Source of the DNA: Pseudomonadota bacterium
GTDB taxonomy: Bacteria > Pseudomonadota > Alphaproteobacteria > Caulobacterales > Caulobacteraceae
Length of the DNA stretch: 57,166 nt
NCBI GenBank assembly: GCA_023390245.1
Contig: JAEWDF010000082.1
Location: 1-57,166 of the forward strand
Direction of reading: 5' to 3'
The notes under the pieces are model-generated. The model saw nothing but the letters and a program-made list of their open reading frames with translations. It did no database searches and was not told where the DNA came from. A program made the translations under genes and the position numbers. Below, piece after piece: positions 50,280-57,166 of the stretch (the first letter of the stretch is position 1; each line of letters begins with the position of its first letter).

Positions 50280-53171
50280 TTAGAAGCGGTACCGGGCGCC
50301 GACGTAAACCTGACGGCCGGTGTGGTGATAGACGTAGGTGCTGTCCCGCGATCCGCCGAGGTCGCCATGGTTCTGGCGGTTCGGCTCGTCAGTCAGGTTC
50401 AGGCCTTCCACCGTCAGGCTCAGGTGGTCCGTCAGGTTGTACGAGGCCGAGGCGTCGATCGTCGTCGTCTCGGTCTTGCCCTGGAACGGAATGCCACGCG
50501 AGCCGCCGTTCGAGCCCGGCACCGACTGATAGTAGCCGTCGCGATAGGCCGCCGAGACGCGAGCGTTGAACTTGCCGTCGTCGTAGTACAGCGTCGCGTT
50601 CCAAGCGTTCGGCGACAGGTTGACCAGGTCTTCGGTGACATAGACGTCACACGCCGACGTGGTGCAGTAGTCGATCTCCGACTCGACGTGAGTATAATTC
50701 AGCTGCGTGCCGATGTTCTGGAACAGGCCTGGCAGGAACGAGAAAGTCTGTTGATAGCTGATCTCGAAGCCCTTCAGCGGCCCGCCGGGGGTGTTCGACG
50801 GCGTGCTGAACATATGAGGCCTATCCGCGGGCCGAGCACCAGCAGGGAAAGCAATGGGGTTGAGAGCGGTCAACTCAGAATACAGAAGCTCCTCCTGAGT
50901 GGTCTGCACATAAGTCGAGATGTCCTTGTAGAAGTAGGCGAAGGACAGCAGGGCTTCAGGCGCAAAGTAATACTCAAGAGACAGGTCGTAGGTCTTGGCG
51001 CGATAGGGTTCCAGGGCCACGTTGCCCAGTGACGCGCTCGGGTTAGGAGAGTCGGCCGCGCTGAGGCTGAACACCGGGATCAGGCTGCCGAGCGGCGGCC
51101 GCGACATCACCTTGGCCGCCCCAAAGCGGACGATGAAATTCTCCATCGGTTCCAGCGCGACGTTCAGCGACGGCAGAGTGTCATCGTATTCGTTCTCGCC
51201 AGGAACCGCCGTGGCCACGCCGCCGACGTTGGCGTAACCCAAGGCGTCGATCTTGGTGTTGACTTGGCGCAAGCCGACATTGCCGCGGAACGGCATGTTC
51301 ATCAGCTCGGTATTCCAGTCCGCCTGGACGTAGTAGCCAGTGTCCTCTTCCGAAACTTCACGCCAGCCGCCGAAGGTGGAGGTGTTGCCGTCCTTGCCGA
51401 TCAAGCGGAAATCACCGCCCGGAACGCCGGTGTCGCAGTTGCAACTGAAGTTGAAGACCTCGTCGAACTTGTCGAGGCTCGGACGAATCCACGCGGTCGC
51501 GGAGCCTTCCGGCAGGTCCAACCCCTTGCCGAAACCTTCGAGCAGTTCCGTCACGTCCGCCATGCTCACTCCGGCAGGCAGATTCGGCGCATAGCTGGCT
51601 AGGCGCGCGAAGGAGGTGCTGCTGGATTCGAACTTCTTGTAGTTGAAGCCCACCTTCAGGGTCAGGATATCGTTTAAATCATAGACGAAATTGGCCGACG
51701 CCGTGGTGTAGACATTATCCTGATAGGCGGCGCTGGAACGCAGCTCCGACGCCGGGAAGTCGGCATCCGTATCGACGCTCGGCGAGGGGGGCGGACCCGT
51801 CACCGCCCATTGGTTCGGATCGGTGACGTCGAAACCGTATTGGATCAGCGGCAGATTCCGGTCGTCGCGGAAGTCCCACGTATAGCCGTCAGCGTTATGG
51901 TGGTCGATGATCATATCGACCTGCTGCGGGTTGCCGAATTCTGATTTCGCCCGGCCGATCAGGCCATTGAAGTGGAACTTGTCGGAGAAGTCGTGCTCCA
52001 CTCCGAAAGTCATCTGGGTGAATTCGGTCTCCAGGATATCGAACCGCTGCTCGGTGCGCATGTCCATGTCGTCCAGGACGGCATAGACCATCTCGCCGGT
52101 GTCCGGATCGACCACGGAATCGACGACGTTCACGAACGGCTTGCCGCCTTGGCTTTCGTTACGGCTCAGCGACCAGGCTTCGAGGAAGTTTTCCTCGCGG
52201 GTCGAGTCCAGCTTGGAATACAGGGCGTCGAAGGTGAATAGGGTCGGACCATTGTCGGGGCGAGCTTGAACCGACAGGGTGGCGCCCAGGCGGTCCTGAG
52301 CATGGACCAGCCGCCCGTAGCGCGGAATGCGCGGATGGAAGATGCCGGACGCCGCAGCGGCCCCGCCCGGCAGGGCTTCGGGATTTTCGAAGCCCTTATC
52401 GCCGCTGGCCGGCCCCCAGCGCACGGAGCTGAAGCCTTCCTCGATCGAATCCCGCTCGCTGTAGGCGATCGAGAACAGGGCGCCCAGCTGGTCGCCCGCC
52501 CAGGTGTTCGAGATCAGGCCGGCGAAGCGCGGGCTCCAGGTCTCGGACAGGTCGTTGTAGCCGTACTGGCCCGACAGGGCGGCCTGGAAGCCCGGCTTGT
52601 CGAACGGGCGGCTGGTCTGCAGGTCGACGGTGGCGCCCAGCGAACCTTCCTCGGTCTCGGCCGACTGGGTCTTGCGGACGGTGATGTTGTTGAAGAGCTC
52701 CGAGGCGAAGACGTTGAAGTCGAAGCCGCGGCCGCGGTTCACGCCGCCCGAGGAGTCGGTGGCGCCGGTGGTGGCCTGGGCCTCGATGCCGTTGATGCGG
52801 GTGCGGGTGAACTCCGAGCTCAGGCCGCGCACGGTGATCGAACGGCCTTCGCCGGCGTCGCGGTCGATCGAGACGCCAGGAATGCGCTGGATCGATTCGG
52901 CCAGATTGGTGTCGGGGAAGTCGGCGATGTCCTCGGCCGAGATGGCGTCGACGACGCCCGCCTCGCGGCGCTTGATGTTCAGCGCGTTCTGGAGGCTGGC
53001 GCGGAAGCCGGTGACCACGACCGAATCGACTTCGGTCGCCTGGTCGTCCTGCGGCGCGGCGTCCTGCGCGGCCGCGTCATGGGCCATCAGAGCCAGGGCC
53101 AACGCCCCGGCGGATGCGGTGAAGGTCAGCGCGGTGCGCGCGAATTTGGTGCGTTGGGTCATGTCTCTCAT
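50280..53171 (-). CDS. TonB-dependent receptor, Xanthomonas/Caulobacter type (TIGR01782-like)
   Basis: The 963-residue outer-membrane active transporter has a signal peptide ending HDAAAQ, then a TonB-box-like EVDSVVVTG. The plug domain (LQNALNIKRREAGVVDAISAEDIADFPDTNLAESIQRIPGVSIDRDAGEGRSITVRGLSSEFTRTRING) precedes a long 22-strand barrel and a C-terminal aromatic strand GARYRF. This group imports carbohydrates too large for porins. The start ATG at 53171 follows GGAGGAGAC; a second ATG three codons on is possible. The DNA of the barrel is less GC-rich than the plug, for example 27 of 60 bases in 51661-51720. It is divergent from the LamG protein gene. Confidence 0.95.
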   Translation of the reverse strand: MRDMTQRTKFARTALTFTASAGALALALMAHDAAAQDAAPQDDQATEVDSVVVTGFRASLQNALNIKRREAGVVDAISAEDIADFPDTNLAESIQRIPGVSIDRDAGEGRSITVRGLSSEFTRTRINGIEAQATTGATDSSGGVNRGRGFDFNVFASELFNNITVRKTQSAETEEGSLGATVDLQTSRPFDKPGFQAALSGQYGYNDLSETWSPRFAGLISNTWAGDQLGALFSIAYSERDSIEEGFSSVRWGPASGDKGFENPEALPGGAAAASGIFHPRIPRYGRLVHAQDRLGATLSVQARPDNGPTLFTFDALYSKLDSTREENFLEAWSLSRNESQGGKPFVNVVDSVVDPDTGEMVYAVLDDMDMRTEQRFDILETEFTQMTFGVEHDFSDKFHFNGLIGRAKSEFGNPQQVDMIIDHHNADGYTWDFRDDRNLPLIQYGFDVTDPNQWAVTGPPPSPSVDTDADFPASELRSSAAYQDNVYTTASANFVYDLNDILTLKVGFNYKKFESSSTSFARLASYAPNLPAGVSMADVTELLEGFGKGLDLPEGSATAWIRPSLDKFDEVFNFSCNCDTGVPGGDFRLIGKDGNTSTFGGWREVSEEDTGYYVQADWNTELMNMPFRGNVGLRQVNTKIDALGYANVGGVATAVPGENEYDDTLPSLNVALEPMENFIVRFGAAKVMSRPPLGSLIPVFSLSAADSPNPSASLGNVALEPYRAKTYDLSLEYYFAPEALLSFAYFYKDISTYVQTTQEELLYSELTALNPIAFPAGARPADRPHMFSTPSNTPGGPLKGFEISYQQTFSFLPGLFQNIGTQLNYTHVESEIDYCTTSACDVYVTEDLVNLSPNAWNATLYYDDGKFNARVSAAYRDGYYQSVPGSNGGSRGIPFQGKTETTTIDASASYNLTDHLSLTVEGLNLTDEPNRQNHGDLGGSRDSTYVYHHTGRQVYVGARYRF

Positions 53172-53236
53172 GTCTCCTCCCAGTTACGGCGGTCGAGGAT
53201 CAGGCGTCCCCGTTGAGCCATCCGCTGCTCGCGGAC

Positions 53237-53282
53237 GACACCGGTGTCAGGTTTGGTTTGCCAAATCACTGCTACCGGTGTC
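53237..53282. promoter_or_regulatory. Twin palindromic operators between receptor and LamG genes
   Basis: GACACCGGTGTC (53237-53248) is a perfect 12-base palindrome. GCTACCGGTGTC (53271-53282) is a near copy, matching at nine consecutive bases of the core, with centres 34 bases apart. Between them TTTGG and CCAAA (53252-53265) form a third inverted repeat. Symmetric CG-centred sites of this type are typical of LacI-family repressors, none of which is in the window. Confidence 0.65.
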
Positions 53283-53425
53283 ATAGAAAGCTACGCACAG
53301 TTTCCGATGTGTGGCAAGAAGGCGGCGAAGAGGTTTTCCCGATTTGCTCCGACGTGTCTCCGCGGCGACAGCAGCGATCAATGGGACGACCGGGCGCGAC
53401 AGACGTCCGGCGCGAGGAGGAACCG

Positions 53426-56400
53426 ATGGGACTGAAATCCAGCTTGCTGGCCGGCGCCGCCCTGTGCGGGATGCTGGCCTGGTCTTCGACGGCGGTCGCG
53501 CAGGACGGACTGCTGTTCCGCCTGTCCGCCGACACCAGCCTGACCGCGGACGTCGCGGCCGGGCAGGCCGAACCGACCTTCGCCGACAAGGTGACGATCC
53601 GGCCGTCGGGCGGGGCCTCGGGCGGCTATCTGGAGGCGGAAGACGCCCAGGTCCTGGCCTGGTCGGCGCCGGGCAACATCCAGGCGCAGCGCGGCTCCCT
53701 CTCCTTCTTCTGGCGCAGCCGCTATCCGGTCGGCGAAAACGCCTTCCCCGTCTTCCGCGTCGGCTATTCCAACCATTCCAGCTGGGACATGGTCTTCCTG
53801 CGGATCGACTGGAACGGCCATGGGTTCGACGCCTTCGTGACCGACGCCAACCTGTCGCGGGTGCGGGTGTCTTGGACCACGCCCCAGGCGCCGGCGCCCG
53901 ACCAATGGACCCACATCGCCTTCACCTGGGACGAGACGACGGGGATCAGGCTGTATGTCGACGGCCGCCTGGCCGAGCGCGAGGACCAGCCGGCGCTGCT
54001 CGACGCGGGGCTGGACCAGTTCGGGCCGCACAGCCGGATCATCAGCCCGATGCAGGTGCAGAGCCGCTACAACTTCCTGCGCGGCGGCGATGTCGACGAA
54101 CTGCGCATCTACGACCGCGCGCTGGACGACGCGGCGATCGCGGCGTTGGCCCAAAACCAGGAGCCGACGGTCGCGTCGGCCCAGCCGGACTGGCTGCCGA
54201 CCTGGACGCATCGGCTGGGCTTCGACGGGCCGATGCCGCCCTATCTGGCCGACGCCGCCACCCGTATCCGGCGGGTCGAATTCACCGACCAGCGCGACGT
54301 GGCGCAACGGATGTGGAAGGGCAATGACGGCATTCGCGAGACGACCTGGCCGGGCGTCTACAACCGCTCGCGCCTGACCGGGCGGCATGACTATTTCACC
54401 CTGCCCGATTGGAACGTCTATTCGATGGGCGGCAAGTCGGCGACCTGGTTCCTGCCCGAGGAGCCTTGGAACCAGGTGGAGATCCAGGGCGCGGCCCATG
54501 GCCGGCTGTCCGCGCTGGCCGACGGGCGGGTTCCGGACGCCTCGGCCCAGGTCACCGCCGAGGGCGACCTGCTGGCGCGACGTCGTCAGGGCGCGGAGCG
54601 CACCACCACGCGCCTGGCGGCCGACCGCCAAGGCGGCGCCGTCCGCTTCGTCAACGACGCCCAGGAGACCCCGATCGAGGAGATCGGCGTCTATCGCGTG
54701 TCGGAGGGCGCCGCGCCGGAAGGAATCGGACGGTTCGACTTCACCCTCCGCGGCGACGCGGCCCCCGACTATCCGACGGTGAAACAGGCCACGGACTTCA
54801 TCGAGGGCCGCTATCCGGTCGAGGAACGGGCCACGCTCGTCGCCCTGCCGGCAGGGGCGCCCACGCAGGCGCGCGCCCAGCCCGTCGCCGGGGGCCGGCC
54901 GATCGTCCACGTCGTCATCCCTCAGGACTTCCGCACCCAGGGCCCGGGTCTGCCGCTGAACCGGGGCGGCCCGACCTTCGGCTATGAGAATTTCGGCGGG
55001 CTGGACGGGATCGAACTGACCCTGCCGGCGATGAACGTCAGGCCGGTGCGCGACGGACTTATCCCGCTGAACATCCGCATCAAGGACCCGCTGACGCCGA
55101 CCCGCGACCTGATGGACGTCAACGTCTCGGTCAAGCCGGGCGAGGCGCGCACCCTGTGGCTGGATACGCGCGACCGCATCCTGCCCGCCGGACGGGGCCT
55201 GTATTTCACCATCGCCTCGGCCAGCCCCGACTTCGGCCCGGCCAGCCTGGAAGGCGCCAAGGTCGGCCTGGTGTTCAAGTCCCGCGAGGAGGCGCGCGTC
55301 GAGCATGAGGCCGACCGTTTCGAACAGGTGCGCGACAACTACGGCTTCCTGGTCGAGGAGCGGCAGAGCAACCGCAACCTGGCCCTGTTCAACCGCTTCT
55401 ACGAGGACCTGACCGACCTGCTGCGGGTCAATCCCGAGCATCCGGGCGGGGTCCGCTACTGGAGCGAATGGAACCCGCAGCAGCCGACGCCGCGCGTCGA
55501 CCTGGCCGCCGCGCCGCAGGGCGTCCCCGCCTGGGCCTGGGGCCAGACCCAGGCCCTGAAGCAGGCGCGGGAATTCGTCAACTGGTGGATCGACCATCGC
55601 CAGGTCGAGGGTGAATTCGGCGGCGGTCTGTCGGACGACACCGACCTGACCAACCAGTGGCCGGGCCTGGCGCTGATGGGCGTCGATCCGGACAAGCTGA
55701 ACCGGTCGATCTCCGAAGAGATCGAGGCCATCTATCGCAACGGCATGTTCACGCGCGGCCTGGCGACGATCGTCACGGACGAACTGCATTCCTATGAGGA
55801 CGGCATCAACGCCATCAGCCAGTCGTCCTACCTGAACCCGGGCGACCCGCTGGCGACGGAGCGACTGATGGCGACGGCGGCCAACTACACGCGCCTGACC
55901 GAGGTCAATCCCGCCGGGCATCGCCACATCGTCAGCAACTACTTCGGCGGCGACCACATCGTGCGGGAAGACCCGTGGCAGTGGTCCAAGCCCTATTCGA
56001 ACCTGGTCCTGCATCCCGGCCTGCGGCTGGTGGACTGGAACGGGTCGCCCGAGCTGAAGCGGCTGCTGCTGGAGCTCGCGGACGGCTATCTGGCGCACGG
56101 CGTGCAGGACTCGGCCGGAAACTGGACCTTCCCGGAGGACATCCACTGGGCCACCGACGCCACGCGCGGGTCGGCCGGTCCGGGCATGACCAATCTGCTG
56201 ATGTGGTCGGCCTATCGCTGGACCGGCGACGCCAAATACCTGCGGCCGATCGAGCAGGTGCTGCGCACGGGCGGGTCGGGGGCGCTGAACTCCACGATCA
56301 ACGGCGACATCGCCGAGGCGCTGAACCGGCCCGAATTGCGCGAGACCTGGGTCGCCGCGGCGCAGCGCAAGAACGCGCCGACCCTGGCGCTGCACGGCGC

Positions 56401-57166
56401 CTGGGCCGCGACCGGCGACAAGACCTATCTGGAGCGGCTGTATGACGGTCTTCGCAACGAGGCGGCCTTCCGCATGCCGATGATGACCGAGGACCACTGG
56501 TGGGTCGACCGGGTCGACGTCCCGACCCAGGAATTGCAGCGGCAGCGGCTGGGCGGCGTGGCCCTGTGGCGCAACGCCATCGTGCCGGGCCACCTGATCG
56601 GCTGGCGCTTCGCCGACCCGGACGGGGCCGAGAAGCTGGCCGTGCTGGTGCGCGAGCCGACCCGCACCGGCTTCAAGGTCGTGGCCTACAACCTGTCGGG
56701 CGCGCCGCTGACGGCGACGATCACGGGGGCGGAGATCGCTTCCGGCGCCTGGACCCTGACCCAGGGCGTGGACGCCGACGGCGACGACGCGGCCGATGCG
56801 CCGGGCGCGGCCCGGACGCTAGACTTCGGGCGCGGTCAGGCGGTTGAGGCGACCTTCGCGCCGGGCGTGACCACCGTGCTGGAGTTCAGGCTGGCCGGCC
56901 CGGAGACGGACATCCGCGACCGGCCCGACCTGGCCCTGGCGGCGCGCGACGTCGCCTGGAAGGGCGGCGCGCTGGAGGCGACGATCCATTCGCTGGGCTC
57001 CCGGCCGGCGCCGGCGTCCCGGCTGCGGCTGGAGGGCGCCGACGGCGCCGCGCTGGCCGAGGCGGACATCCCCGCGCTGGACGCCCCCAACGACCTCAAG
57101 CCGAAGACGACGGCGGTTCGGCTGACGCCGCCGCGCGGCGCGGACCTGACGGGCGCCCGCCTGCGC
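53426..57166 (+). CDS. Very large secreted protein with N-terminal LamG-like domain, 3' end outside window
   Basis: An open frame of 1247 codons runs off the window. The ATG has CGAGGAGGAACCG directly upstream. Residues 1-26 are a signal peptide (LAWSSTAVAQ). Residues about 28-235 form a LamG/concanavalin-like jelly roll (LSFFWRSRYPV, WTHIAFTWDETTGIRLYVDGRLAER, VDELRIYDRALDDAAIAAL). Residues about 330-640 look beta-rich. Residues about 640-1050 are Trp/Tyr-rich and helical (WAWGQTQALKQAREFVNWW, GGLSDDTDLTNQWPGLALMG, HSYEDGINAI, WTFPEDIHWATDATRGSAGPGMTNLLMWSAYRW), like an (alpha/alpha) toroid of a lyase or glycoside hydrolase. I cannot name its family. Divergent from a TonB receptor; a glycan-active role is inferred. 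Confidence 0.8.
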   Translation, partial: MGLKSSLLAGAALCGMLAWSSTAVAQDGLLFRLSADTSLTADVAAGQAEPTFADKVTIRPSGGASGGYLEAEDAQVLAWSAPGNIQAQRGSLSFFWRSRYPVGENAFPVFRVGYSNHSSWDMVFLRIDWNGHGFDAFVTDANLSRVRVSWTTPQAPAPDQWTHIAFTWDETTGIRLYVDGRLAEREDQPALLDAGLDQFGPHSRIISPMQVQSRYNFLRGGDVDELRIYDRALDDAAIAALAQNQEPTVASAQPDWLPTWTHRLGFDGPMPPYLADAATRIRRVEFTDQRDVAQRMWKGNDGIRETTWPGVYNRSRLTGRHDYFTLPDWNVYSMGGKSATWFLPEEPWNQVEIQGAAHGRLSALADGRVPDASAQVTAEGDLLARRRQGAERTTTRLAADRQGGAVRFVNDAQETPIEEIGVYRVSEGAAPEGIGRFDFTLRGDAAPDYPTVKQATDFIEGRYPVEERATLVALPAGAPTQARAQPVAGGRPIVHVVIPQDFRTQGPGLPLNRGGPTFGYENFGGLDGIELTLPAMNVRPVRDGLIPLNIRIKDPLTPTRDLMDVNVSVKPGEARTLWLDTRDRILPAGRGLYFTIASASPDFGPASLEGAKVGLVFKSREEARVEHEADRFEQVRDNYGFLVEERQSNRNLALFNRFYEDLTDLLRVNPEHPGGVRYWSEWNPQQPTPRVDLAAAPQGVPAWAWGQTQALKQAREFVNWWIDHRQVEGEFGGGLSDDTDLTNQWPGLALMGVDPDKLNRSISEEIEAIYRNGMFTRGLATIVTDELHSYEDGINAISQSSYLNPGDPLATERLMATAANYTRLTEVNPAGHRHIVSNYFGGDHIVREDPWQWSKPYSNLVLHPGLRLVDWNGSPELKRLLLELADGYLAHGVQDSAGNWTFPEDIHWATDATRGSAGPGMTNLLMWSAYRWTGDAKYLRPIEQVLRTGGSGALNSTINGDIAEALNRPELRETWVAAAQRKNAPTLALHGAWAATGDKTYLERLYDGLRNEAAFRMPMMTEDHWWVDRVDVPTQELQRQRLGGVALWRNAIVPGHLIGWRFADPDGAEKLAVLVREPTRTGFKVVAYNLSGAPLTATITGAEIASGAWTLTQGVDADGDDAADAPGAARTLDFGRGQAVEATFAPGVTTVLEFRLAGPETDIRDRPDLALAARDVAWKGGALEATIHSLGSRPAPASRLRLEGADGAALAEADIPALDAPNDLKPKTTAVRLTPPRGADLTGARLR

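Noticed and set aside
53378..56593. A 1071-codon open frame antisense to the LamG gene
   Set aside because: The composition is low in Lys and full of Arg-Gly-Asp-Val patterns with no domain. The plus-strand frame has a signal peptide, a strong ribosome site and a LamG domain.

Overview
The window is gene-dense, GC-rich DNA (most 60-base lines I looked at are about two thirds G+C) from an alphaproteobacterium. It most likely comes from Caulobacteraceae, with Brevundimonas the best guess. The signs are a Xanthomonas/Caulobacter-type TonB-dependent receptor, the aa3-oxidase subunit IV family, the DUF2849-containing sulfite-reductase operon, the split pntA1/pntA2/pntB transhydrogenase, a TacA-like sigma-54 response regulator and many 1-4 base stop/start overlaps. 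Taxonomy is inferred from gene content only. I found no rRNA, tRNA, CRISPR, insertion sequence, prophage or replication origin. No gene-free stretch exceeds 300 bases; the longest, 53172-53425, holds paired palindromes.

Layout. 1-2215 (minus): DUF1285, Nudix and CCA tRNA nucleotidyltransferase (cut by the window start), translationally coupled. 2317-9002: a CE12-like secreted esterase, a GNAT enzyme, an enoyl-CoA hydratase/isomerase with a metallo-hydrolase, a secreted protein made of three four-cysteine repeats, exodeoxyribonuclease III and two conserved proteins. 9073-15953: a PQQ-type sugar dehydrogenase lipoprotein with a DUF2231 membrane protein, an MHYT-PAS-GGDEF-EAL protein and a DUF305/beta-propeller protein. 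15988-21010: recN, bamD, prs and a lipoprotein. 21079-24179: isocitrate lyase with a small downstream gene, divergent from a RamB/ScfR-type regulator. 24168-28801: a VapBC pair, a gluzincin protease, a WYL regulator with a divergent small gene, and an acyltransferase. 28857-32424: proton-translocating transhydrogenase operon with an extra small membrane protein, then oxidase subunit IV. 32490-38236: oligoendopeptidase, DUF1203, DUF4153 and the sigma-54 regulator. 38427-43846: an assimilatory sulfate-reduction operon (cysG, DUF2849, cysI, a DUF934-APS-reductase fusion, cysK). 43969-45792: LysR regulator, small lipoprotein and coiled-coil protein.

45796-57166 looks like a carbohydrate-utilisation locus. 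It holds an MFS transporter of the glycoside type, a semialdehyde dehydrogenase, a sugar-porter MFS and a large TonB-dependent receptor on the minus strand. Divergent from these is a very large secreted protein (at least 1247 residues, open at the window end) with an N-terminal LamG-like domain and a long Trp-rich region of no family I can name. Two near-identical ACCGGTGT-centred palindromes sit in the divergent spacer and suggest one repressor controls both sides. The substrate is not shown by the sequence. The CE12-like esterase at 2317 is a weak hint of pectin, but it lies 50 kb away.

The large LamG protein with its paired operators is the most novel-looking part. Secondary items are the three-repeat cysteine protein, the DUF934-APS reductase fusion, the small membrane gene inside the pnt operon, paired GTCAY-N3-RTGAC operators at aceA, and facing copies of a dispersed hairpin repeat.
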